DNA of 51,546 nt. Source: JALXCH01 sp964495805 (GTDB taxonomy: Bacteria; Calditrichota; Calditrichia; RBG-13-44-9). Shown here one piece after another: positions 26,145 to 34,310 of the stretch. The stretch lies in assembly GCA_964495805.1 (NCBI GenBank), contig CAZBWV010000013.1, positions 1 through 51,546 on the forward strand, in the 5' to 3' direction. How positions within the stretch are numbered: the first letter of the stretch is position 1; each line of letters begins with the position of its first letter. Made by a program: the position numbers and the translations under genes. The notes below the pieces were generated by a model, which did not search any database, had not been told where the DNA came from, and saw only the letters and a list, made by a program, of their open reading frames with translations.

Positions 26145-26960
26145 TTACAGAAAAATCTCCGTGAGTTTGTCCCTTAAATATTCGAATGCTTCCTGTGGGG
26201 TATTGGCAAATTTAAACAGATCCAGATCTTCCCGATTGATGGTTCCCTCTTCCACCATAAAATCGAAATTAATGACCTTTTTCCAGTAGTTTTCTCCGTA
26301 AAGCACCACAGGCATTTTTTTCTGAAGTTTTCCGGTTTGGATCAGGGTAAGCACTTCCCACATTTCGTCCATCGTACCGAATCCGCCAGGGAACACCACC
26401 AGCGCTTTAGCCAGATAGATGAACCAGAATTTGCGCATAAAGAAGTAGTGGAATTCGAAATTGAGTTCAGGGGTGATGAAGTCGTTGCTGTCCTGTTCCA
26501 TGGGGATGGAGATATTCATTCCGATAGAGATGCCCCCGGGCACATCACTGGCGCCCCGGTTTGCTGCTTCCATAATTCCCGGTCCCCCGCCCGAACAGAT
26601 GATGAAGCGGTGATGGCTGTTTCTGAGTTCCTTCGACCAGGCAGTAAGCAAACGAGCCAATTCCCGTGCCTCATCGTAATAACGGGACATCTTCAGATCG
26701 CGTTCCGCCCGTTCCAGCTCTTTGCGGTGTTCCTCGTCCGGATGTTCTTCGTACCGCTTCTTCCATAACTCATAATGTTCCCGCGCACGTTCTCCATCAA
26801 TTACCCGCGCGGAGCCAAAAAACACAATGGTGTCCTTGATGTTGTGGTCCCGGAAACGCGCTTCCGGTTCCAGATATTCCGCCAGAATGCGAATTACCCG
26901 CGCATCCCTGCTTTTCATGAATGCCGGATTTTTATATGCCTTGACTGCTTTAATACCCAT
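26145..26960 (-). CDS. LOG family protein (Rossmann-fold nucleotide-binding)
   Basis: A 271-aa cytoplasmic protein. Signatures: IVFFGSARV, CSGGGPGIMEAANRGA and the family motif PGGFGTMDE, which in LOG/YgdH-type enzymes forms the phosphoribohydrolase active site releasing bases from nucleoside monophosphates. An insert of about 50 residues (EHYELWKKRYEEHPDEEHRK and following) makes it longer than the short cytokinin-activating LOG proteins. Its start codon is 1 nt after the stop of the DJ-1/PfpI gene, so translation is probably coupled. Substrate specificity is unknown. Confidence 0.9.
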   Translation of the reverse strand: MGIKAVKAYKNPAFMKSRDARVIRILAEYLEPEARFRDHNIKDTIVFFGSARVIDGERAREHYELWKKRYEEHPDEEHRKELERAERDLKMSRYYDEARELARLLTAWSKELRNSHHRFIICSGGGPGIMEAANRGASDVPGGISIGMNISIPMEQDSNDFITPELNFEFHYFFMRKFWFIYLAKALVVFPGGFGTMDEMWEVLTLIQTGKLQKKMPVVLYGENYWKKVINFDFMVEEGTINREDLDLFKFANTPQEAFEYLRDKLTEIFL

Positions 26961-26961
26961 G

Positions 26962-27495
26962 TTACCCTGCCAATCGTGTTAAAATGAGTTCGTACACCTG
27001 TTCCACCTCTTTCGGGTGATTGGTCGTTATTATATTGTCGTCCTGCACGACTTTTTCATAAACGTGATGAACATTTTTCTCCTGAAAAATTACCGCGGCG
27101 TTATAATCCGGATAGGTGGTCGCTTTTTTGCCTTCCAGGATTCCCGCGTTGGCCAGCACTACCGGCGCCACACTGCATGCCACAATGAGCTGACCGGATT
27201 GATGGGCATCCCGTACCAGCTGGTGCAGAGCCTGATTGTCCCACAAGTCCACATAGGCGCCGTACCCACCAATGATTACGGTCGCGTGATAATCAGATGC
27301 TTTTGCCTGCTCGATGGTTACATCCGGTACGGCATAGCCTTCCAGACGCCCCAATGCTTTTTCCTGCCTGGGAGCAGCTACCCACACCCGGGCACCTGCT
27401 TCGGTTAATTTCTCATTCAGATAGTTAAATTCCTGTTCGTTGTAATTCTTTTGTCCCACTACCATGAGAATGTTTTTACCAGATAGTTGTCCCAT
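26962..27495 (-). CDS. DJ-1/PfpI family protein
   Basis: A 177-aa cytoplasmic alpha/beta protein with the DJ-1/PfpI glutamine-amidotransferase-like fold. The N-terminal strand is KNILMVVGQKNYNEQEF, with the IIGGYGAY segment and the nucleophile-elbow Cys C107 in LIVACSVAP. The residue after the Cys is Ser, not the His of PfpI proteases, so peptidase activity of that type is unlikely; deglycase, chaperone or stress roles are open. The start has AGGAG 5 nt upstream. It sits between the 2-hydroxyacid dehydrogenase gene (29 nt) and the LOG gene (1 nt) and appears to be in the same operon. Confidence 0.9.
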   Translation of the reverse strand: MGQLSGKNILMVVGQKNYNEQEFNYLNEKLTEAGARVWVAAPRQEKALGRLEGYAVPDVTIEQAKASDYHATVIIGGYGAYVDLWDNQALHQLVRDAHQSGQLIVACSVAPVVLANAGILEGKKATTYPDYNAAVIFQEKNVHHVYEKVVQDDNIITTNHPKEVEQVYELILTRLAG

Positions 27496-27524
27496 GACGG
27501 CTCCTATCGTTTTTCGTCTCGATT

Positions 27525-28502
27525 TTATTGTTCAAACACCCTGGGATTTACCGGGAATTGCGGACGTTTGCCGTTTAAACCATCTAACAGGTTGCGTGCA
27601 GCAATTTCCGCCATTTTGTTTCGGGTATCTATGGTGGCACTGCCAATGTGGGGTGCCAGGACCACATTGCTGAGCTCACTCAGGCCGGGCGTTAGTTCCG
27701 GTTCGTGTTCGTACACATCCAGTGCGGCACCGGCAATCCACCCTTCCCGAAGCGCCCGAACCAGTACGGCTTCGTCCACTACCGCACCGCGGGCTGTGTT
27801 AATCAGATAAGCGCTACGTTTCATTCGCCGAAGTGCCTGCTCGTCAATGAGATGGTGGGTCTCGGCGGTCAGTGGCACATGCAGAGATACAAAGTCGGAT
27901 TGTTCCAGCAACTCCTCCAGTTCCACCCGACGAGCGTTTAGTTCCTGTTCCAGGTAACGGTTTTCTCCCCGATCGTAATACAGGATGTTCATGTTCCAGC
28001 CACGACTACGTTCGGCCACGGCGGTACCGATGCGTCCTGCACCGACAATTCCCAGTGTTTTGCCTTTTACCTCCTGACCTAACAACAGCATGGGGCTCCA
28101 TCCGCGAAATTGTCCCTGCCGCATCATGGAATCGCCTTCCACAATGCGTCTTGCTACTGCTAACAGTAGCGCCCAGGTTAAATCGGCAGTAGCATCGGTA
28201 AGTACACCTGGTGTGTTGGTTACCACAATCCCTTTCCGTGTGGCGTACTCCACGTCGATGTTGTTGTATCCCACTGCGTAGTTGCTGATCACCCGTAGCC
28301 TCGGTGCGGCGTCGATGACCTCCCGATCAATCGGATCGGAGAGAAGACAGAGAAGTCCCTCCACCTCCCGGACCTTTTCCAGCAGCAATTCCCGGGGGAT
28401 CGGGTGGTCTTCGGAAAAAATTTCCATCTGGCAGTGCGGGCGAAGCAACTTTAAGCCAGCTTCGGGAATCTTTCGGGTCAGGTAAATGCGATATTGGCTC
28501 AT
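27525..28502 (-). CDS. D-2-hydroxyacid dehydrogenase (glyoxylate/hydroxypyruvate reductase-like)
   Basis: A 325-aa NAD(P)-dependent oxidoreductase. The nucleotide-binding motif is GIVGAGRIGT (151-160) and the catalytic triad is R238 (NTARGAV), E267 (HEPEL) and H285 (LAPHIGSAT). The N-terminal substrate domain includes LRVISNYAVGYNNIDVE, typical of glyoxylate/glycerate dehydrogenases. The acidic/aromatic end of the second strand (YYDRGEN) is consistent with either cofactor. The exact substrate is not determined. It is the first gene of a compact run with the DJ-1 and LOG genes, and 106 nt downstream of pepF. Confidence 0.92.
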   Translation of the reverse strand: MSQYRIYLTRKIPEAGLKLLRPHCQMEIFSEDHPIPRELLLEKVREVEGLLCLLSDPIDREVIDAAPRLRVISNYAVGYNNIDVEYATRKGIVVTNTPGVLTDATADLTWALLLAVARRIVEGDSMMRQGQFRGWSPMLLLGQEVKGKTLGIVGAGRIGTAVAERSRGWNMNILYYDRGENRYLEQELNARRVELEELLEQSDFVSLHVPLTAETHHLIDEQALRRMKRSAYLINTARGAVVDEAVLVRALREGWIAGAALDVYEHEPELTPGLSELSNVVLAPHIGSATIDTRNKMAEIAARNLLDGLNGKRPQFPVNPRVFEQ

Positions 28503-28608
28503 GCGACTTCGGGCAATTTTAATTTTTAATATTAGAAAGAATTTGTGAAAAAATCAACACAATTGTCATGACCCGCACTTTTGAACGGATAAACTTACGA
28601 AAAGGCAT

Positions 28609-30507
28609 TTACTCCTCAAGGAGTTGCTCCATCTCTTTCAGCAAATCCTGAAATAGCTGTGCCACTGCTTCGATGGGTTCCGGAGAGGTCATGTCCACCC
28701 CGGCATCCTTGAGCAGGTTAATGGAATAATCCGAATTTCCGCGGGTGAGGAAGCGCAAATAAGCCTGCCGGGCTTGCTCGTCCCCACTCAGAATTTTTCG
28801 GGAGAGTGCGGTTGCTGCCGAAAAACCCGTGGCATACTGGTACACGTAAAAGTTGTAGTAAAAATGCGGAATCCGTGCCCAGTTGATCTGGTACAGGGAA
28901 TCCATTGCAAAATCAGGACCGTAGTAACGGGTGTAAATATCCCGCGCAATGGTGTTCATCGTCTCGGCGGTTAGTGCCTCTCCCTGCTCAGCTAATTCGT
29001 GGATGCGCTTCTCGAATTCCGCAAACATGGCCTGGATGTACACCGTCCCACGAATCTGATCGATATAGTGGTTCAGCAGGTAGAGTTTGCGATTTTTGTC
29101 GGTGGTATGTTGCAACAGATAGTGCATCAGCAAAGCTTCGTTCAGGGTACTTGCCACCTCTGCCACAAAAATGGTGTAATCGCTGTAAATAAACGGCTGA
29201 TTTTTAATGGTGTAATAGGAGTGCATGGAGTGCCCCATTTCGTGGGCAACGGTAAACATGTCTTCCAATTGGTCGTGATAGTTGAGCAGCATGTAGGGGT
29301 GCGGTGCGCCGTACACGGCACTGGAATAGGCACCGGAGCGTTTGCCCTGGTTCTCGTACACATCCAGCCAGCCGGAATTGAAGCCTTCTTGGACCACCTG
29401 CACATATTCGTTACCCAGGGGTTCCAGTGCTTTCAAAATGGTGCGAACAGCCTCGGAATAGCCGATTTTCCATTTTACATCCGGTACCAGTGGCACGTAC
29501 AGGTCGTACGGTCGAACGGCATCCAGACCCAGCACTCGTTTGCGCAGAGAGATGTAGCGGTGCATGGGTTGCAGATTACGGTTCATGGTCTGGATGACAT
29601 TTTCGTACACCTGAGTGGGAATATTGTCGCTGTCCAGCGCCGCTTCCAGTGCACTGTGGTATTTACGGGCGCGGGCGTAAAAAATATCCCGTTTGATGGC
29701 ACCGGAGAGACTGGCAGAAAGGGTGTTGGTCCATTGTCGATAAGTCTGATAAAATTTCTGGTACGCTTCCTGACGAACCTGTCGATTGGCCGAGCGCATG
29801 AATACCGAATAATTCCCCTTGGTGAGCTCCACGGATTTTCCATCTTCATCAGTAACGGTGGGAAATTTGATATCCGCGTTGTTAAACATGGAGAACACCG
29901 TGTAAGGGGTTCGGGAAAGGTCTCCGGCCATAGCCAGAATCTGTTCCCCCTCCGGAGAGAGAATATGCGGTTTGGTGCGCAGGATGTCTTCGAGATAATG
30001 CCGGTACACGGCCAGCTCCGGATTTTGTTTCAGAAAGGTGTGAATCCTCTCCTCCGGCAGTGCGACAATCTCCGGTTGAATAAACGATTCCATCTGATGA
30101 ATGCGAACTGCCAGGTTGCCAATTCGCTCGCGCATGGCCTGATATTTTGCAATGCGGGTGTCTTCGTCGGATTTTAAAGAAGCATACAGAGAGAGCTTTC
30201 CCAGCAAAATTTCAATTTCGTCCCGGGTACGGAAACAGTTTAGCATGGTTTCCGGCGATTCTCCTAATTTCCCACGGAATTGTTCCAGTTTAGGTGCCAT
30301 CTCCTGCAATCGAGTAAAATCGTGCTCCCAGTCTTCGTCTGACGGGTAAATGTCCTGCGTGCGCCATTTGTATTCTTCAGCTATTTCCTGGCGGGTTTTG
30401 AGCTGCTTGGTGGCGTGGTTGGGCGAAGAATTCCAGAACGGAAGCCAGAAAGTAACGATCATAAACAGTCCTCCCCATTTTACCGGATTCATGCGTTGCC
30501 AGTTCAT
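28609..30507 (-). CDS. pepF: Oligoendopeptidase F-type M3 metallopeptidase, apparently exported or anchored
   Basis: A 632-aa zinc peptidase. The active site is HEMGH with H422, E423 and H426, and the third ligand region is FVAEVASTLNE (E450). The core from about residue 40 (EEYKWRTQDIYPSDEDW) aligns with normal PepF. The extra N-terminal 35 residues include a hydrophobic segment (GGLFMIVTFWLPFW, 12-25) after a basic start, which reads as a signal peptide or membrane anchor; classical PepF is cytoplasmic. The start at 30507 has AAAGGA upstream. It is divergent from the pentapeptide-like gene. Confidence 0.93.
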   Translation of the reverse strand: MNWQRMNPVKWGGLFMIVTFWLPFWNSSPNHATKQLKTRQEIAEEYKWRTQDIYPSDEDWEHDFTRLQEMAPKLEQFRGKLGESPETMLNCFRTRDEIEILLGKLSLYASLKSDEDTRIAKYQAMRERIGNLAVRIHQMESFIQPEIVALPEERIHTFLKQNPELAVYRHYLEDILRTKPHILSPEGEQILAMAGDLSRTPYTVFSMFNNADIKFPTVTDEDGKSVELTKGNYSVFMRSANRQVRQEAYQKFYQTYRQWTNTLSASLSGAIKRDIFYARARKYHSALEAALDSDNIPTQVYENVIQTMNRNLQPMHRYISLRKRVLGLDAVRPYDLYVPLVPDVKWKIGYSEAVRTILKALEPLGNEYVQVVQEGFNSGWLDVYENQGKRSGAYSSAVYGAPHPYMLLNYHDQLEDMFTVAHEMGHSMHSYYTIKNQPFIYSDYTIFVAEVASTLNEALLMHYLLQHTTDKNRKLYLLNHYIDQIRGTVYIQAMFAEFEKRIHELAEQGEALTAETMNTIARDIYTRYYGPDFAMDSLYQINWARIPHFYYNFYVYQYATGFSAATALSRKILSGDEQARQAYLRFLTRGNSDYSINLLKDAGVDMTSPEPIEAVAQLFQDLLKEMEQLLEE

Positions 30508-30767
30508 CGGTAATCCTTTTATTTATCGATTCAACGGAACGATAAGTTACGCAATTTTGTATATGGTAGAAAAGGATAAAAAAATTCCCGGAAAGGGTTA
30601 ATCGGTTGATTTTTAAAAAGACAAACAAGCAAAATAATAGAACTTTTTTGTGAAACCAAATAAAAATTATTTAAGAATTGAAATTTTTGATTATTTTTTT
30701 TATTTTATAATGTTTTGAATTTAATGGACTTTGGCTGAAACTCTAACTGATTTTGGGGGTGAATGAT

Positions 30768-31655
30768 ATGTCCTATCATAAGTGCGCTGAAGAGGGATGT
30801 CCGTTTAAACCGATTTCGTTTACCAACTACTGTTGGCAGCATATTCCTGATAAAAAGATGTATTTAAAGAAGTTGCGCCGGAATATTGAAAACTCGGTGG
30901 CTCCGGTAACACTGGATAAAATCGTCCTGAACGGTTACGATCTGTCGGGATTGGATTTGCGCAGCGCCTCCTTCATGGGTGCCATGCTCATCGATGTGGA
31001 TTTTAGCGATTCAAATCTGACCAATATTAATTTAAAGAGAAGTTTCATCCAGAATTCCCGCTTTCATAACACGAAGATGGTACAGGCCACATTGAGTGGT
31101 ACCATTATTCTGGATTCCGATTTCAATGAAGTGGATTTCTCCCTGGTGGAAGGAAATCTGTTAAAAACACGCAACTGTCGCTTCGAGAAAATTTACATCA
31201 AATCTGCCGACCTGAAAAACACCTACTGGAAAGAAGATGTGTTCGAGGGGGTGGAGATTTCCGATAGTAACTTTATGATGAGTTTTTTTGATAACATTGT
31301 CATTGAAAACAGCAAGCTGGATAATGCATTGTTTTCCGGTAGCCAGTTCTACAACAACGAATTTAAACGCAATGAATTTCTGGAAGTGAATTACATCGGG
31401 TGTTTAATCGACAACACCCATTTCCATAAAATTAACCTGCAGAATTGCCGGTTTGCCACAGCGATTATTAATAAATCGGAATTTGAGAATTGCACCATTA
31501 CCCGCCCGATTATGCGGGAAACTCAGATTGTGGAGACGCGTTTTCTGCGTTCCACGGTAACTTCGCCGGTACTTCAGCGCGGTATTATTATTCGGAGCAA
31601 TTTAAATATAAAAAAACTTGTTAATGCCAATACCGAAGGACTGGTTGTGCTTTAA
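30768..31655 (+). CDS. Pentapeptide-repeat-like protein with N-terminal zinc knuckle
   Basis: A 295-aa protein. The first about 30 residues contain CAEEGCPF...YCWQH, a C-x4-C-x10-C-x2-H pattern that could bind zinc (C6, C11, C22, H25). From about residue 50 the chain is a regular right-handed beta-helix of degenerate pentapeptide repeats: LSGLDLRSASFMGAMLIDVD, FSDSNLTNINLKRSF, FENCTITRPIM and so on. It has no signal peptide. Such helices act as DNA mimics, scaffolds or effectors; the role here is unknown. The ATG at 30768 follows a GGGGGTG site; a TTG at 30753 is less likely. Upstream is very AT-rich with a TATAAT at 30706-30711. A terminator follows. Confidence 0.82.
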   Translation: MSYHKCAEEGCPFKPISFTNYCWQHIPDKKMYLKKLRRNIENSVAPVTLDKIVLNGYDLSGLDLRSASFMGAMLIDVDFSDSNLTNINLKRSFIQNSRFHNTKMVQATLSGTIILDSDFNEVDFSLVEGNLLKTRNCRFEKIYIKSADLKNTYWKEDVFEGVEISDSNFMMSFFDNIVIENSKLDNALFSGSQFYNNEFKRNEFLEVNYIGCLIDNTHFHKINLQNCRFATAIINKSEFENCTITRPIMRETQIVETRFLRSTVTSPVLQRGIIIRSNLNIKKLVNANTEGLVVL

Positions 31656-32012
31656 AAGTCCGATTTTTAGCGTGTACGTTTCATACTTTCGAAAAAATAG
31701 CCATTCTTTCGGGAGTGGCTATTTTTTTTGAAATATGTTCGATGTCACAGCTTTTACCCACTGGATTGATTTATCTTATCCATCGTTGAAACGGTTAAGT
31801 AAATTTCGGGTATTGCAGGTTCGGATGTTCAGGAAACAGAACCTTACTGGCTCCCGGATTCGATCAGCTAAACGACGCAATAAAGTTAAATCACATCCAA
31901 TGGTTTTAACTTCATGGAATTTTATTGAATGATTGCAACGGCTCGATACTGGAAAGGGATTGAGTGAATTTTTAAACCATAAATTTACCACAAAACCAGA
32001 AGGAGAAGCGCA
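31656..32012. other. 357-bp intergenic region with terminator
   Basis: It contains the terminator of the pentapeptide-like gene (31691-31729). The rest (31735-32000) has short overlapping frames on both strands without a ribosome-binding site or recognisable protein; I do not call a gene. The last 30 nt are the leader of the type IX cargo gene with AAGGAGAA before its ATG. Confidence 0.5.
31691..31729 (+). terminator. Rho-independent terminator after the pentapeptide-like gene
   Basis: An 11-bp stem, AATAGCCATTC pairing with GAGTGGCTATT (one G-T pair), short loop, followed by a run of T. It starts about 40 nt after the stop. Confidence 0.9.
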
Positions 32013-33104
32013 ATGAAAGGAAGATGGACAATTTGGGGAATTTTGTTAATGGTAATACTGACGTGGATGTTAGGATATTCGCAGATCACTATTACTTCAA
32101 CCGATTTACCGTTTCAAATTGGTAATTCCTGGGTAGAGTATTATTTGAATGATATGTCCGGAGGGGGCATTCCGGTAAATCTGGGGAATACCGGAGGTGG
32201 AAATACCTGGACGTTTAGCATCTCCCAGTATCCCAACGGTTATACGGATATCAGCCAGATAGTCGATCCGGCGGCTACACCTTTTAACAATCTGTTTCCC
32301 ACAGCCGATTTTGCTTTTTTCACCAACAACGATAGTGGTGGCGTATATGCGTTTTCGAAAAATACTTCCACCGAATTGCAGGTTCTGGGGTATGGGGTGG
32401 TGACTTCGGATACGAACATGGCATTTAAGCGCCATCCGTACGAAAAAATGCTGGTGTATCCGTTAACTGCCGGTACCAGCTGGACATCGGATGCTTCGGA
32501 TACCCTCTCACTGGGGAGTAATCTTTTTTATGTCAATCGAACAGTTAGCGAGTATCTGGTGGATGCCTGGGGGACCATCACTGTACCATTGGGCACTTAC
32601 GATTGTCTTCGAATCCGCTCCATTAATCACGATTACTATACGGCATACATGGGAAGTATGCAGTTATTTTCGGATACCACAGAGAATGTAGCGTATTTGT
32701 GGATTGGGAAAAACGTGGGATTTCTGGCCAGCGTAAGCGGACCGGACGGAAGCACGAATCCGAATTTTACTCAAGCCAGTGATGTTTATTTCCGGGTATC
32801 ATCGTCCACAGCCATTGGATCATCCGATGAAACTGTGATAAGTCAATATGAACTTTTCCAGAATTTTCCCAATCCGTTTAATCCCACCACCACCATTGCT
32901 TTTACGCTTCCAAAGGCAGAAGATGTGCGGTTTGCAGTGTACAATATTGCCGGCCAGTTAGTGGAAGAGCGTTCGTTGGGACACCTGTCCGCCGGAGAAC
33001 ATCAAATTCAGTTCCGTGCTCAAAATTTACCCTCGGGGATTTATTTTTACCAGATTCAGGCGGGGAGTTGGAAAGCAATTAAACAAATGATATTAATGAA
33101 GTAA
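32013..33104 (+). CDS. Type IX-secreted protein of unknown function
   Basis: A 363-aa exported protein. Signal peptide about 1-23 (GILLMVILTWMLGYSQ). The middle domain (about 25-265) is beta-rich and Gly/Thr/Ser/Asn-rich (NLGNTGGGNTWTFSISQY, YPLTAGTSWTSDASDTL, TVPLGTYDCLRIRSINHDYY) and resembles hypothetical DUF-type domains seen in other FCB surface proteins, without a known enzyme motif. The C-terminal about 80 residues are a type IX sorting/FlgD-like Ig domain: NFPNPFNPTTTIAFTLPKA, VYNIAGQLVEE, GIYFYQIQAG, ending MILMK. Good ribosome-binding site (AAGGAGA). A terminator follows directly, so it is monocistronic. Confidence 0.88.
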   Translation: MKGRWTIWGILLMVILTWMLGYSQITITSTDLPFQIGNSWVEYYLNDMSGGGIPVNLGNTGGGNTWTFSISQYPNGYTDISQIVDPAATPFNNLFPTADFAFFTNNDSGGVYAFSKNTSTELQVLGYGVVTSDTNMAFKRHPYEKMLVYPLTAGTSWTSDASDTLSLGSNLFYVNRTVSEYLVDAWGTITVPLGTYDCLRIRSINHDYYTAYMGSMQLFSDTTENVAYLWIGKNVGFLASVSGPDGSTNPNFTQASDVYFRVSSSTAIGSSDETVISQYELFQNFPNPFNPTTTIAFTLPKAEDVRFAVYNIAGQLVEERSLGHLSAGEHQIQFRAQNLPSGIYFYQIQAGSWKAIKQMILMK

Positions 33105-33121
33105 ATTTTTCTTTTTAAAGT

Positions 33122-33155
33122 AAAAAGGGCGCTCTTTACCGGGCGCCTTTTTTGT
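33122..33155 (+). terminator. Rho-independent terminator after the 363-aa type IX cargo gene
   Basis: AAAAAGGGCGC pairs with GCGCCTTTTTT with a one-base bulge. It lies about 20 nt after the stop codon and ends in a T-run. Confidence 0.8.
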
Positions 33156-33285
33156 TATGAACAAGATGGGAGACATGGGTTTCGGAAAAGAACACTCCGG
33201 GGACATTCCTCTACCCGTTTTTCCCCGAAACCAGTTGGCCTGGAATGGGAAAGCAAATAAATTAGGAAAACGATTTAACGGAGAG

Positions 33286-34221
33286 ATGCAGGTGGTTATT
33301 TGTTTTGGAGAACTGATAGTGGATTTTACCCCGGAAGGCGATAGTCCGGAACTGGATAAAGCCGAATTGTTTCGGAGACATGTGGGGGGAGCTCCTGCCA
33401 ATGTGGCCATTGGGTTACACCACCATGGCATACCGGTTCAGCTCTGGTCGCAGGTGGGTGACGATTCCTTCGGGCGATTTCTTCTGCAGAAGCTGAGCAC
33501 ATGGGGAATGGATGTGTCCCACATCCAATTCGATGATTCTCATCCCACCCGATTGGCCTGGATTGGTTGGGATGAACAGGGCGATCGCTATTTCGAATTT
33601 CATAACCGCGATAGTGCCGACCGGCACATCTCTCGCAACATGATTGACCTGGAAGTGTTAAAACACGCACGGATGTTCCATTTTGGCGGAGTTGGCCTTA
33701 TCGGAGAAGAGACCACTGCCACTACTTTTGAACTGGTGGAAACCGTGCATTCCTTAAACGGATGGATCTCTTTCGATCCGAACATCCGGCTGGAGCTTTG
33801 TCAGCAACCGGAAGTGCTGAAAGAACGCATCCAGCGTATTCTTCCCATGGTGGATGTTTTAAAAATGAGTGAGCAGGAATTTCATCAGCTTTTCCCGGAA
33901 AAACAAATCCGGGAAATTTTTGATTCTGGCGTCTCGTTGTTGATTATTACCCGTGGAGCGAGAGGAAGTGAGTTGTGGACTTCCCGGCATCAGGTGAATG
34001 TACCCGCTAATCCGGTTTCAGTAGTGGATCCTACCGGTGCCGGAGACGCATATATGGCTGCCATTCTTTCCCGCCTGTATCATCTTTCCGGTAAAAAACT
34101 TTCTTCACTAACGAGAGATGAACTCCGCCGGGTGGGAGAACACGCATCCCGTTGGGCATCGGTCATTGTAAGTTATCCCGGTGCGGTACAGGGATATTTT
34201 GTTCAGAAAAAGGCATGGTAG
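33286..34221 (+). CDS. PfkB-family carbohydrate kinase (fructokinase-like)
   Basis: A 311-aa ribokinase-fold sugar kinase. The first signature is RHVGGAPANVAIGL (31-44, substrate-binding GG) and the second is DPTGAGDAYMAAI (248-260), with D254 as catalytic base and the GAGD anion hole. The opening VICFGELIVDFTP is typical of fructokinases. The frame is open from 33157, but that start lies against the terminator hairpin of the previous gene; the ATG at 33286, with GGAG close upstream, starts exactly at the first beta strand. The sugar substrate is probably fructose by resemblance, not proven. Confidence 0.9.
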   Translation: MQVVICFGELIVDFTPEGDSPELDKAELFRRHVGGAPANVAIGLHHHGIPVQLWSQVGDDSFGRFLLQKLSTWGMDVSHIQFDDSHPTRLAWIGWDEQGDRYFEFHNRDSADRHISRNMIDLEVLKHARMFHFGGVGLIGEETTATTFELVETVHSLNGWISFDPNIRLELCQQPEVLKERIQRILPMVDVLKMSEQEFHQLFPEKQIREIFDSGVSLLIITRGARGSELWTSRHQVNVPANPVSVVDPTGAGDAYMAAILSRLYHLSGKKLSSLTRDELRRVGEHASRWASVIVSYPGAVQGYFVQKKAW

Positions 34222-34310
34222 TCGATATCAAGTGCTATGCTCAGGTAAAGTTCCATTCTCCCGATGAGAAGCAAAGACCCGAATGGATGGGGAAATGAGG
34301 ACGATGGAAT

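Noticed and set aside
31735..31991. 65- and 71-codon overlapping frames before the 363-aa type IX cargo gene
   Set aside because: No ribosome-binding site on either strand and no family resemblance.
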